Of a DNA stretch of 64,000 nt, positions 1-9,020 are shown one piece after another. The DNA is from Ureibacillus terrenus. GTDB taxonomy: Bacteria > Bacillota > Bacilli > Bacillales_A > Planococcaceae. Each line of letters starts with the position of its first letter. Positions within the stretch are counted from its first letter, which is position 1. The DNA lies in the NCBI RefSeq assembly GCF_006569205.1, contig NZ_VIGD01000011.1:1-64000 (forward strand), given 5' to 3'. A program made the translations under genes and the position numbers. Below the pieces are notes generated by a model. It was not told the origin of the DNA. It saw nothing but the letters and a program-made list of their open reading frames with translations, and did no database searches.

Positions 1-606
1 GGAGAGAGCTACCGCTTGCGGCACGCGCTTTCTGCCGTTCAGTCGCTCCCTTCTCGCTCGGTTGAAAGGTAAATTCATTGAGCCGGCAAGCCTATGTATT
101 TTTTCTTGCAATTCTCTGCACTTTTTGCTTGCAAAAAACAGATAGTTCTTTACCCAAATACGTACCCCCTTTTAGGATCTTTTATCTTCATTCTCTTGTC
201 CACTTTTCGATACCCTAATGTTCATTAAAATACATCGTGACTTCGCGTAATTTAAATTCAAAACTATAGCTTGTGTATTTTGCATCTGATTTATCCAAAA
301 AAATCTTTCCTGTATAGCAGTGTATCCTTTTTCTACATTGTCTACACAAGAGGGATAATATCAAATAGACTGAGGCTTTTTATTAAACATAATATAAAAT
401 ATGTTGTATTCATCGATACCCGATAAAGCGAAACTGTTTTTTTCTTTGTCTTTTTATATATGTATACCCATTTTGTATGATTAAACTAGTCATATAATAT
501 ACATTATATGCAGTTAAAAGTAAATATAGGAAGTAAGAAAAGATCTTTTGGAAAGCCATTGTTAACCTAATTTGTTAGTAATAAATGAAATGGGAATAAC
601 ATAGGT

Positions 607-624
607 AATGAATGGGGATTCATT
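607..624. promoter_or_regulatory. Inverted repeat, possible operator of the beta-oxidation operon
   Basis: AATGAAT-GGGG-ATTCATT is a perfect dyad with 7-base arms and a 4-base spacer, about 180 bases upstream of the acyl-CoA dehydrogenase start. The size and the TGAAT/ATTCA half-sites resemble the FadR (TetR family) operator known from B. subtilis fatty-acid degradation genes, but the half-sites are shifted by two bases from that consensus. The regulator is an inference. Confidence 0.35.
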
Positions 625-642
625 TAAAAAATTTAGTAAAAC

Positions 643-664
643 AATTCATTTATTAAGATGAATT
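643..664. promoter_or_regulatory. Second inverted repeat upstream of the beta-oxidation operon
   Basis: AATTCAT and ATGAATT form perfect 7-base arms around an 8-base spacer, only 18 bases downstream of the first dyad and with the same ATTCAT core. Two related dyads in tandem suggest a regulator binding region rather than chance, though AT-rich DNA produces such dyads easily. Confidence 0.28.
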
Positions 665-802
665 TTCATAAGTTACTCCAGTTTATATTTTTTATAGTTT
701 TCAATGCAGGAAAATGGATGCAATTAATAAGATGAAAGCGATTATTCTCAGATGACGGCAAAAGAATTCGGAATTTTATGAAATTGAAAAGCGGGTGTTT
801 TG

Positions 803-1951
803 ATGGGAAAAGAATTTGTCATGAAAGAAGAAATTTCTTTATTTAAAAAATCCATTAAATCTTTCGCGGACAAAGAGATAGCACCATTTTACGATCAGTG
901 GGAAGAAAAGGGAATCATCCCGAGAACATTATGGAACAAATTGGGGGAAGCCGGTCTGCTTTGTGTCGACATCCCCGAAAAATATGGAGGAATCGGGGCT
1001 TCTGTCCATTTTTCTGCACGCGTCGTCGATGAATTTAACCGGTTAGGTTACAGTTCCCTTGCCGGCAATGTGGCTGTCCATTCGGATATTGTGGCCCACT
1101 ACATCCTTAATGCGGGGACCGAGGAACAAAAAGCGCATTATTTGCCAAAGATGGCCTCCGGTGAGTATGTCGGTGCCATCGCGATGACGGAGCCCGGGGC
1201 GGGCAGCGATTTACAAGGAATCAAAACATATGCCAGAAAAGATCCGTCTACAGGACATTACATTATCAACGGGGCAAAGACGTTCATTTCAAACGGACAA
1301 CATTTTGATTTTGTCATCGTTGCGGCCAGAACAAATCCTGACGCTCCTGCATCCAAAGGGACGACCTTGTTTATTGTGGATGCGAAAAGGGAAGGAGTCA
1401 TTAAAGGCAAAAAATTAAAGAAAATGGGCCTTCATTCCGCCGATACCTCTGAAATATTTTTTGAAAATGTCCAAGTCCCTTCCACGCAAATTCTGGGGGA
1501 ATTGGACAAGGGTTTTGTCATTTTGATGAAAGAATTGCCGAGAGAAAGAACCATTGCATGCGGGGGAATGGAAGGAATTCTGGAAATGACCATTCATTAT
1601 CTCCATCAACGGGAAGCTTTCGGCAAACCTTTGAGCCGGTTCCAGGCAATCCGCCATAAAATTGCGGAGATGACCGCCGAAGCAAAAATCAACAGGGTAT
1701 TTGCGGAACATTGCCTGGATTTGCTCGCCAAAAGGGAACTTTCCACGGCTGATGCAAGCATTGCAAAATTATCTTCCACCGAAGCGCAGGGAAGAATTGT
1801 CGATGGTTGCCTCCAGCTATTTGGAGGTTACGGCTACATGGAAGAATATCCGGTTGCAAGGGCTTACAGGGATGCAAGGGTACAGAGCATCTATGGCGGC
1901 ACATCGGAAATTATGAAAGAAATCATCAGCAGGGATGTACTGGGAAAATAG
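803..1951 (+). CDS. Acyl-CoA dehydrogenase (LCAD/IVD type)
   Basis: FAD-dependent dehydrogenase for the first step of acyl-CoA beta-oxidation, 382 residues. Both family signatures are present: AMTEPGAGSD (about residues 127-136) and the C-terminal block FGGYGYMEEYP to YGGTSEI. The residue that is the catalytic Glu in medium-chain enzymes is Gly here (about 365). A Glu in LPRERT (about 248) sits where LCAD and isovaleryl-CoA dehydrogenases carry their base, so it is probably long- or branched-chain specific. The ATG at 803 follows GGGTG; a TTG lies directly before it and an in-frame ATG at 821 is possible. First gene of an operon with the dehydrogenase and thiolase downstream. The family is secure; the substrate is inferred. 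Confidence 0.93.
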   Translation: MGKEFVMKEEISLFKKSIKSFADKEIAPFYDQWEEKGIIPRTLWNKLGEAGLLCVDIPEKYGGIGASVHFSARVVDEFNRLGYSSLAGNVAVHSDIVAHYILNAGTEEQKAHYLPKMASGEYVGAIAMTEPGAGSDLQGIKTYARKDPSTGHYIINGAKTFISNGQHFDFVIVAARTNPDAPASKGTTLFIVDAKREGVIKGKKLKKMGLHSADTSEIFFENVQVPSTQILGELDKGFVILMKELPRERTIACGGMEGILEMTIHYLHQREAFGKPLSRFQAIRHKIAEMTAEAKINRVFAEHCLDLLAKRELSTADASIAKLSSTEAQGRIVDGCLQLFGGYGYMEEYPVARAYRDARVQSIYGGTSEIMKEIISRDVLGK

Positions 1952-2021
1952 TATAAACATTTCTCCCAAAGAGCAGGGAGATTTCTGATATATCAAAAAC
2001 AATGAGTAAGGGGGAGCATAG

Positions 2022-2792
2022 ATGGATTTACAAAACAAAGTGGCAGTCGTGACCGGAGGAGCTTCCGGTTTGGGTTTGGCTACCGTTGAAAAATTAGTAG
2101 AAAAAGGGGCAAAGGTGTTTATTTTCGACTTAAACGAAAAGAAAGCGAAAGACGAAGCATTGCGTTTAGGTGATCAGGTGCGTTATTCGGTTGTGGATGT
2201 TTCGGATGATGAATCCGTGCAGCATGCCATCCGGCAGGTCATCGATACATTCGGCGCCATTCATATTTGTGTGAATTGCGCAGGAATCGGGACACCGGGA
2301 AAGACGATCGGAAAAAAAGGCGTTCTGCCATTGGAGACTTTCCGCAAAGTAATCGATGTGAACTTGATCGGGACTTTTAATGTGCTAAGACTTGCCGCGA
2401 ATGAAATGAAAAACAATGAACCTTATACCGATTCCGGCGAGAGGGGCGTCATCATCAATACGGCTTCCGTTGCCGCATTTGACGGTCAAATGGGACAAGC
2501 GGCATATGCGGCAAGCAAAGCGGGGATCGCCGGGATGACATTGCCGTTATCCCGCGATTTATCGGAATTTGGTATCCGGGTGAATACCATTGCGCCCGGG
2601 GTTTTCATGACGCCGTTGGCAAAGACATTGCCGGAAAAGGTCCTTCAGAAATTGGCGGAAAGCGTGGAATTCCCGAAACGGCTGGGACGTCCGTCCGAAT
2701 ATGCGGAACTGGCCACATTTCTGATGGAAAATGAATATATCAATGGCGAAGTGATTCGTCTGGATGGCGCAATCCGCATGTCGCCAAGATAA
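2022..2792 (+). CDS. 3-hydroxyacyl-CoA dehydrogenase, SDR family (HSD10-like)
   Basis: Short-chain dehydrogenase of 256 residues. It has the NAD-binding TGGASGLG (11-18), NCAG, and the catalytic Ser149, Tyr162 and Lys166 in YAASK. It matches mammalian HSD17B10 (type II 3-hydroxyacyl-CoA dehydrogenase) at distinctive places such as GVIINTASVAAF and the C-terminal NGEVIRLDGAIRM. It should oxidise 3-hydroxyacyl-CoA to 3-ketoacyl-CoA with NAD+, between the upstream acyl-CoA dehydrogenase and downstream thiolase. AAGGGGGAG lies just upstream of the ATG. The 70-base gap to the previous gene shows no terminator, so co-transcription is likely. Confidence 0.93.
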   Translation: MDLQNKVAVVTGGASGLGLATVEKLVEKGAKVFIFDLNEKKAKDEALRLGDQVRYSVVDVSDDESVQHAIRQVIDTFGAIHICVNCAGIGTPGKTIGKKGVLPLETFRKVIDVNLIGTFNVLRLAANEMKNNEPYTDSGERGVIINTASVAAFDGQMGQAAYAASKAGIAGMTLPLSRDLSEFGIRVNTIAPGVFMTPLAKTLPEKVLQKLAESVEFPKRLGRPSEYAELATFLMENEYINGEVIRLDGAIRMSPR

Positions 2793-2817
2793 TCCGTTCA
2801 TGAAAGGAAGGATCCAT

Positions 2818-3996
2818 ATGACAAACCATGCCAGAATCATTGGCGTCAACATGGTCAAGTTCGAAAAGCCTGGAAACAATGAACCTTATGAAGTGATGGC
2901 TGCCAGGGCCATTGAAGGGGCGCTGAAAGATGCCGGGATTGAACTGGACGATGTGGAACAGGCCTATGCCAGCTATATCTACGGCGACAGTACATGCGGA
3001 CAAACGGCTTTGTACCAGGTCGGAATGACGGGAATGCCCATTATCAATGTCAATAACAATTGTTCTTCCGGTTCCACAGCCCTTTTTTTGGCCCGCCAGG
3101 CGGTGGAATCCGGTGCGGCCGATTGTGTGCTTGCCTTCGGATTCGAGGAAATGAGACCGGGGGCAATCGGGGAAAACTGGCCGGACCGCACTTCGCCGTT
3201 TCAATGGATTCAACAAAGGTTTATAGAATTGAATCCGGACTTGCCGGATGGCCCGATTGCGTTAAAGGTATTTGCTGCAGCGGGGCTTGAATATTTGAAA
3301 AAATACGGCGCACATCCGGAGATTTTTGGGAAGGTGGCGGTGAAGTCCAGAAAACATGCGGCCCATAATCCATTTGCATTATTTACAAAGGAACTTCAAC
3401 TGGAAGAAGTGATGAATTCACCAATCATCTATCCGGGGCTGAGAAGATTGATGGCCTGCCCGCCGACATGCGGTGCGGCGGCAGTAATCGTCTGCAGCGA
3501 ATCATTCGCAAAAAAGCATAACTTGAAACAGTCCGTCAAAATCATCGCCCAGTCAATGGCAACGGATCAGCCTGACAGCTATGAAAACAACCTGAATTTA
3601 GTAGGTTATGGCATGAGCCGACGCGCTGCCAGGAAAGTCTATGAAACAGCCGGTCTGGGCCCTGATGAGGTCGATGTCATCGAATTGCATGACTGTTTTA
3701 CGCCGAATGAAGTCATCACTTACGAAGCTTTAGGTCTTTGCGATGAAGGGGAAGCGGAAAAACTCATTCATGATCAGGACAATACGTATGGCGGAAAGTA
3801 TGTCATCAATCCGTCAGGTGGATTGATGTCAAAAGGACATCCAATCGGGGCAACGGGATTGGCCCAATGTGCGGAACTCGTTTGGCAACTGCGGGGAGAG
3901 GCGGGCAATCGTCAGGTGGAAGGCGCCAAAATCGCCCTGCAGCACAACCTCGGTCTAGGAGGCGCAGCGGTCGTTACAATGTATCAAAAAGATTAA
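2818..3996 (+). CDS. Thiolase, SCP2/SCPx type
   Basis: Thiolase-fold enzyme of 392 residues, similar to the sterol-carrier-protein-x thiolases (also called lipid-transfer proteins). The nucleophilic Cys82 lies in NNNCSSGS, and the C-terminal GGLMSKGHPIGATG and HNLGLGG motifs supply the other active-site residues. It should cleave 3-ketoacyl-CoA and complete the oxidation begun by the two upstream genes. The ATG at 2818 is chosen because AAGGAAGGA precedes it; the reading frame is open farther upstream, overlapping the previous gene. A terminator follows about 95 bases downstream. Role in long-, branched-chain or sterol-like acyl chains is not decided by the sequence. Confidence 0.92.
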   Translation: MTNHARIIGVNMVKFEKPGNNEPYEVMAARAIEGALKDAGIELDDVEQAYASYIYGDSTCGQTALYQVGMTGMPIINVNNNCSSGSTALFLARQAVESGAADCVLAFGFEEMRPGAIGENWPDRTSPFQWIQQRFIELNPDLPDGPIALKVFAAAGLEYLKKYGAHPEIFGKVAVKSRKHAAHNPFALFTKELQLEEVMNSPIIYPGLRRLMACPPTCGAAAVIVCSESFAKKHNLKQSVKIIAQSMATDQPDSYENNLNLVGYGMSRRAARKVYETAGLGPDEVDVIELHDCFTPNEVITYEALGLCDEGEAEKLIHDQDNTYGGKYVINPSGGLMSKGHPIGATGLAQCAELVWQLRGEAGNRQVEGAKIALQHNLGLGGAAVVTMYQKD

Positions 3997-4090
3997 AAAG
4001 AGAACATCAATTGTTGATTCAAAAAGCATTATAATCTTCAGGATTGATACTATTACGATAAATGTATCCTGATTTTATATAAAGTGTCAA

Positions 4091-4126
4091 AAATGCCTGG
4101 AACTTTATTGTTCCGGGCATTTTTTA
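4091..4126 (+). terminator. Terminator of the beta-oxidation operon
   Basis: Stem AAATGCCtGGAAC / GTTCCgGGCATTT followed by a T run. Confidence 0.85.
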
Positions 4127-4279
4127 TTTGAAAGCCATGATTTTTTCACATTTTATTATTGGGAAAAGCATTGCCATAAGGGAAAACAGTTTTTAAAATG
4201 AAACAAAGGCATTAGGAAAAAAGAAACGGGTATTGCCCAAAGTATATGTACAAAGCTTTTCATAAAGGAGATGTAGAAA

Positions 4280-5461
4280 ATAGTCCGATATCTATTAGTT
4301 CTATTAGTAACGCTACTATTTGCGGCATGTAATACGGAAATGGAGGCTCCTTCTAATGTCCCTGTTCCGCCCAATCCTCCCATGGAAGAGGAAGAGCCGG
4401 AAGTTCAACCGAAAGAACCGGAAATATACACTGCATCCATTTCGGCGGTGGGCGATGTTTTATTGCACAAACCGGTCTATGATGATGCGTACATCGGGAA
4501 TAACCGCTACGATTTTTCAAAAATGTTTCAGCAAGTAAAGCCTTATTTGGAAAGCACGGACTTGACCATTGCCAATTCGGAAAGCATTATCGGGGGAAAA
4601 GAAATCGGCCTTTCCACTTATCCAACATTCAACAGTCCTTTTGAACTTGGCGATGCGTTAAAAGATGCGGGTGTGGATGTAGTTAATATGGCCAATAACC
4701 ATGTACTGGACAGGGGAGAACGCGCCATTTTGAACGCAACAAACCACTGGAACGAGCTCGGGATTACGTATGTAGGATGTGCTGCAACAAAAGAAGAAGC
4801 GGCGCAAATTAAAACCATTACAAAAAATAACATCGTTTTTTCTTTTTTGGGCTACACATACGGAACAAATGGAATTCCTGTACCCAAAGGAAAAGAGTAT
4901 TACGTCAATTACATCGATTTGGATAAAATGAAATCGGATATTGAAAAGGCGAAAGAAATGTCGGATGTGGTAGTCGTGAACATACATATGGGAAACGAGT
5001 ATCAACGGCAATTTAACCAGTATCAGGATCAAATAGCCCAACACTTGGCCGATTTCGGGGCCGATATCGTCTTTGCTCATCATCCCCATGTGCTGCAGCC
5101 TGCAAAATGGTATACCGGGGAAAAAGGAAATCAGACATTTGTCATTCATTCCTTGGGCAATTTTTTATCCGGGCAAGACCTTCCCTTCACCCGCATCGGC
5201 GGAATCATACAACTGGATGTAAAAAAGACGGTATTATATGATGAAGAGGGGAATGAAAAAACGTTGGTGGAGATATTGAATCCTCAATTTTTGCCGACTT
5301 ATGTAACTTTCCAAAATTGGAGAAACTACGAAATTGTCCCTCTCTATCGTTTAACAAACGAAGAACTTCCTAATGCCTATGGAATTTATGAGGAAATCAA
5401 ATCCCATATGAGCCAATATGTTCCGGAAATGACATTTATCGAATGGGAACCGGTTAATTGA
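4280..5461 (+). CDS. CapA-family lipoprotein with a non-standard start
   Basis: CapA/YwtB-like protein of the calcineurin-like phosphoesterase fold, known from poly-gamma-glutamate capsule assembly and related envelope roles. Visible motifs are SAVGDVLLH, DLTIANSES, NMANNHVLDRG, HMGNEYQ, FAHHPHVLQ and HSLGNFLSG. Upstream of the first in-frame ATG that leaves an open frame (4340) the same frame encodes a complete lipoprotein signal ending in LLFAAC (Cys codon at 4328), so translation should begin farther upstream. The codon at the right distance from AAAGGAG (4264-4270) is ATA at 4280. The only other in-frame candidate, ATG at 4271, is followed at once by TAG. Thus initiation is at AUA, or the gene has lost its start. 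No capB/C/D neighbours are present. Confidence 0.85.
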   Translation: MVRYLLVLLVTLLFAACNTEMEAPSNVPVPPNPPMEEEEPEVQPKEPEIYTASISAVGDVLLHKPVYDDAYIGNNRYDFSKMFQQVKPYLESTDLTIANSESIIGGKEIGLSTYPTFNSPFELGDALKDAGVDVVNMANNHVLDRGERAILNATNHWNELGITYVGCAATKEEAAQIKTITKNNIVFSFLGYTYGTNGIPVPKGKEYYVNYIDLDKMKSDIEKAKEMSDVVVVNIHMGNEYQRQFNQYQDQIAQHLADFGADIVFAHHPHVLQPAKWYTGEKGNQTFVIHSLGNFLSGQDLPFTRIGGIIQLDVKKTVLYDEEGNEKTLVEILNPQFLPTYVTFQNWRNYEIVPLYRLTNEELPNAYGIYEEIKSHMSQYVPEMTFIEWEPVN

Positions 5462-5478
5462 ACAACTTAATTTTTCAT

Positions 5479-5522
5479 GCTAAGTATAGAAACTTGCTTC
5501 AATGGCTATACTTAGCTTTTTT
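5479..5522 (+). terminator. Terminator after the CapA-like gene
   Basis: Perfect 11-bp stem GCTAAGTATAG / CTATACTTAGC followed by TTTTTT. Confidence 0.88.
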
Positions 5523-5624
5523 ATTTTGTTATACACTTTTCTTCTTTGCGCATTCTAAAGATACGGTACATCGATTAGTATGGAACATTTGATAACCATT
5601 ATGTAAAAAGAAAGGAGTGAGTGA

Positions 5625-6512
5625 ATGCCGATTCATTTGTACATTGAACAATATTTTCGGCAATTTCCGAAAGCAAGGCAAACGGGAATCGAAATTAAAA
5701 ATCCTCCGTTGGATAAACGCCCCAAGGTATTTCGGATAGAAGAACGGTTTGTCAAAACAGGGAGTGCGGAAATCCCGATCAGGATTTATACACCCAATGA
5801 AGAAGAGAAACATCCTGTATTTATTTTTTTCCATGGCGGAAATTTGATTCCTGGTGGGATTGAAACCCACGATGTCAGTTGCCGGTTGATTTGTTCATTG
5901 GCGGGATATAAAGTGATCGCCGTCGATTATTGCACACCAGGGCGTGAAGAGAAGATGCTCAGTCATTGTTATGACGCTACGAAATGGATTGTTGATCATG
6001 TGGAAGAATTGGGAGGTCTTCCGAACCAACTGGCGATTGGAGGGCCAAGCATCGGCGCGCATTTTGCCGCAAACATTGTCCTTCATTTCATCCTTCAAGA
6101 AAATATCCGGTTTAAAAAACAAGTATTACATTATCCAATCATCCATTTTGACCAACAAATAAAGGACAGTCCGCATTTTTCAAGAGCGCTTTTTAATGGG
6201 AAATACGGAATCGACCTTTCCTTGCATTCATTATCCCTCTCCAACATCAAGGATGCATCTGTTTCCTATTATGCTCCCTTTGACGTAAAAAATGAGGTAT
6301 TGGCGCAAATGCCTCCAACATTAATCTTTACAGCCGAATATGATCCTTTTTGCGATGAAGGGGAAGAGTTTGCGGAATTGTTAAAACAAGCCGGTGTTGA
6401 CGTCAAGCATGTCCGTTTTGACGGAAATGTCCACGGTTTTATGCAGAATTTTCCCGGTTCTCCCGATTTTATGCGTGGCCACGAATTGACCGCCGAATTT
6501 TTGATGAATTAA
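5625..6512 (+). CDS. Alpha/beta hydrolase, HSL-like esterase
   Basis: Carboxylesterase of 295 residues of the hormone-sensitive-lipase type. The oxyanion-hole motif HGGN is near residue 75, the nucleophile elbow is GPSIG, an Asp follows in EYDPFCDEG and the catalytic His is in NVHGF. No signal peptide is seen, so it should act in the cytoplasm on small acyl esters. AAAGGAG precedes the ATG. It stands alone between terminators. The physiological substrate cannot be inferred. Confidence 0.88.
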   Translation: MPIHLYIEQYFRQFPKARQTGIEIKNPPLDKRPKVFRIEERFVKTGSAEIPIRIYTPNEEEKHPVFIFFHGGNLIPGGIETHDVSCRLICSLAGYKVIAVDYCTPGREEKMLSHCYDATKWIVDHVEELGGLPNQLAIGGPSIGAHFAANIVLHFILQENIRFKKQVLHYPIIHFDQQIKDSPHFSRALFNGKYGIDLSLHSLSLSNIKDASVSYYAPFDVKNEVLAQMPPTLIFTAEYDPFCDEGEEFAELLKQAGVDVKHVRFDGNVHGFMQNFPGSPDFMRGHELTAEFLMN

Positions 6513-6514
6513 TT

Positions 6515-6546
6515 TGGCGAGAAGGATCTCCTTCCCGCCATTTTAT
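6515..6546 (+). terminator. Terminator after the esterase
   Basis: TGGCG-aGAAGGA / TCCTTC-ccGCCA followed by TTTTATTTTT. It overlaps the last bases of the convergent gene. Confidence 0.7.
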
Positions 6547-7883
6547 TTTTCCTTACGATATTCACCGTCATTTTCATTTTCCTTCTTTTTGTTTTCCAAT
6601 ACTGTTAAAATGACGCTTTCTATACGATGTTGATCCGCTTCAACGATTTGGAAGCGCAAATTTTCATATTCAAACACTTTATTTTTGAAAGGATATTGTC
6701 CTACATGTTCCAATAAAAATCCGTTCAAAGTGTCAAAATCTTCGGATGGCAAATGAATATTCAATTGTTCTTCGATTTTGTACAAATGGGTGACGCCTTT
6801 TATTAAATATTGATCCGGTCCTATTTTTTGAATTTCTTTTTCTTCCGCATTTGTCTCGCTTTCGATTTCTCCGACAATTTCTTCGATGATATCTTCGATT
6901 GTGACAAGCCCGGCCGTACCTCCATATTCATCGATGACAATCGCCATATGGACATCGCTCTTTCTCATGGTTTGAAACAATACATCAATGGATAATGAAT
7001 CAATGACAAAAATAGGTTTTCGAATAATGTTTTTTAATTGAAATTCCTCTTTTTCATCGACTTGGCTCAAAATATGCAGCAAATCCTTTACATGCAAAAT
7101 GCCGACGATATGGTCGATATCTTCTTCATAAACGGGAAAGCGGGTATAGCGGTTTTCATCGACAATCGCTAACGTCTCTTCCAGGGTCGCTTCAACCGGG
7201 ATGGCGGCAATATCAACGCGATGGGTAAAAATATCGGAAACCAATTTGTCATTAAATTCAAAAATGTTTTGAATCATTTTGCTTTCGCTTTTATTAATGG
7301 TTCCCTGGATGCCTCCCAGCTCGACCATCAGCCTTATTTGCTCTTCCGTAGCTTCTTCACGGATGACTTTTTCATCCACTTTCAATAAGCGGAGCACTGC
7401 ACTTGTTGAAAGGCTGAGCACCTTAACGAGGGGATAACAGACATAGAAAATACCGATTAAGGGATATACGACTAAATTGGCTACCCTTTCTGCCTGTTGC
7501 AACGCGATTTTTTTGGGCACGAGTTCCCCGAATACAAGGGTAAAATAGGACAAAATCGCCGTAATGAATACGACGGAGATAATATCGAGCGTTTCAAGCG
7601 TCAACGGTACGCCTGCATCGTACAAGAATGCGGCAAATTCATCCGAAAAGCTATCCGCAGCGAAGGCGCTGGCCAAAAAGCCCGCCAATGTAATGCCGAT
7701 TTGGATGGTGCTTAAAAATCGGCTCGGTTCGGAAATTAATTTATCCAATAATTTCGCTTTTCGATTCCCTTCATTCGCAAGTTTTTTGATTTTGATTTCA
7801 TTCAATTCGACAAGGGCAAATTCCGATGCCGCAAAAAAAGAATTCAAAAAAATTAACAGAATGAGTACAATCAGGGTTGACAT
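6543..7883 (-). CDS. CNNM/CorC (hemolysin C) family membrane protein
   Basis: Integral membrane protein of 446 residues with an N-terminal CNNM (DUF21) domain of about four membrane segments (residues 1-180), a pair of CBS domains (about 200-330, including RYTRFPVYEEDIDHIVGILHVKD-type sequence) and a C-terminal CorC/HlyC domain (about 345-430). The family is linked to Mg2+ (and Co2+) efflux or tolerance. The ATG at 7881-7883 is chosen because GGAGG lies upstream; the frame stays open to a GTG ten codons earlier. It faces away from the downstream sirtuin gene. The transported ion is inferred from family knowledge only. Confidence 0.9.
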   Translation of the reverse strand: MSTLIVLILLIFLNSFFAASEFALVELNEIKIKKLANEGNRKAKLLDKLISEPSRFLSTIQIGITLAGFLASAFAADSFSDEFAAFLYDAGVPLTLETLDIISVVFITAILSYFTLVFGELVPKKIALQQAERVANLVVYPLIGIFYVCYPLVKVLSLSTSAVLRLLKVDEKVIREEATEEQIRLMVELGGIQGTINKSESKMIQNIFEFNDKLVSDIFTHRVDIAAIPVEATLEETLAIVDENRYTRFPVYEEDIDHIVGILHVKDLLHILSQVDEKEEFQLKNIIRKPIFVIDSLSIDVLFQTMRKSDVHMAIVIDEYGGTAGLVTIEDIIEEIVGEIESETNAEEKEIQKIGPDQYLIKGVTHLYKIEEQLNIHLPSEDFDTLNGFLLEHVGQYPFKNKVFEYENLRFQIVEADQHRIESVILTVLENKKKENENDGEYRKEK

Positions 7884-8105
7884 AAACAATCCTCCAATGA
7901 TTGGGGTAATCACCTACCTTTATATTATAATAAAGCAGAAAAAGGGTGTTTTTAATTTATTGTGACTAAAAATTTAAACATTGGCTTTCGTTAAATTTAG
8001 CTGCAAATTCGACGGGAAGTGTTTTAAATAATTTACATTTTTATTTTCAGTTCTTAATTTTTATGAGATAACTATTGGTAAGAACAGGGGAGAGGAGTAG
8101 GTGAT

Positions 8106-8828
8106 ATGAACAATCTGCAAAAAGTGGATGATTGGCTTCGTTCTTCGAAAAAAACGGTGGTGTTGACAGGGGCAGGAATGTCCACGGAAAGCGGAGTCCC
8201 GGATTTCCGGTCCGCATCCGGCTGGTGGACCAAAACCGATCTGCAAAAGGTGGCGACAGTGGACGCGTTGGAGTTCAATTATCCTTTATTTCATGAATTT
8301 TATTCCATGAGGATTCGTTTGCTCGAAAAATGCGCTCCTCATGAAGGCCATCATATTCTTGCAAAATGGGAGAAAGATGGGATTCTCCACAGAATCGCCA
8401 CTCAAAATGTGGATGGCTTCCATTTTCAGGCTGGCAGCAAATGCGTCGATGAGCTGCATGGTTCGATTTATACCTTTCGCTGCCATTCATGCGGACAAAG
8501 TGCATCAAAAGAGTCTTTCCTGGCAAAGGAACGATGCGGGCATTGCCAAGGTTATTTGAGGCCCAATGTGGTGCTGTTTGGCGAAATGTTGCCGGAGAAA
8601 GCATGGCAAAATGCTTTATCCAACATACAAAGCGCAGATCTGGTCATTGTCATCGGAACAAGTCTGGAAGTGTATCCGGTCAACCAGCTCCCAATGATGA
8701 CAAAAGGAAAAAAGGTGTATATCAATAAAGAAATTGCTTCCCATGCATCCTACTTTGACTGCATTCTGGAAGGAAAGGCGAAAGAAGTGTTGATCAAATT
8801 GGATGAATTGCTCTCCACCAACAAGTAA
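8106..8828 (+). CDS. NAD-dependent protein deacylase, Sir2 family
   Basis: Class III deacylase of 240 residues. It has GAGMSTESGVPDFRS for NAD binding, the TQNVDGFH and ELHGS motifs with the catalytic His, and four zinc-binding cysteines as CHSC and CGHC with an 18-residue spacer. The FGEMLP and GTSLEVYP motifs complete the Rossmann fold. It removes acyl groups from lysines using NAD+, for example regulating acyl-CoA metabolism enzymes. GGGGAGAGGAG precedes the ATG. Monocistronic, ending at a clear terminator. Confidence 0.93.
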   Translation: MNNLQKVDDWLRSSKKTVVLTGAGMSTESGVPDFRSASGWWTKTDLQKVATVDALEFNYPLFHEFYSMRIRLLEKCAPHEGHHILAKWEKDGILHRIATQNVDGFHFQAGSKCVDELHGSIYTFRCHSCGQSASKESFLAKERCGHCQGYLRPNVVLFGEMLPEKAWQNALSNIQSADLVIVIGTSLEVYPVNQLPMMTKGKKVYINKEIASHASYFDCILEGKAKEVLIKLDELLSTNK

Positions 8829-8840
8829 TCAAAAACATCA

Positions 8841-8872
8841 AGACCCGAGTCTCAGAAAACGGGTCTTTTTTC
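8841..8872 (+). terminator. Terminator after the sirtuin gene
   Basis: AGACCCG / CGGGTCT stem followed by a T run. Confidence 0.85.
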
Positions 8873-9020
8873 ATTTGACCAATTCCGTGTTTTCCTATAG
8901 AAATTTTATTTAACGAGAAAAATAACGTTAAAATAATGCAAATCGTCGTTTAAATGGACATTGAATTTTTCCTGTTTTCACCTAGAATAAAATGTACGAC
9001 ATCAAGAGAGGGGCTTACGT

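Larger units (their letters stand above)
1..802. other. Gene-free AT-rich upstream region
   Basis: No complete gene is visible. The first about 70 bases are clearly richer in G+C than the rest, and a forward frame is open from the window edge to a TAA at 70-72, so this may be the tail of a gene starting outside the window; I do not recognise it. The remainder is very AT-rich and presumably holds the promoter of the beta-oxidation operon, including two inverted repeats listed separately. Confidence 0.4.

Noticed and set aside
7564..7965. 133-codon plus-strand frame opposite the CorC-like gene
   Set aside because: It mirrors the N-terminal coding sequence of the minus-strand membrane protein, has no ribosome site and unnatural composition.
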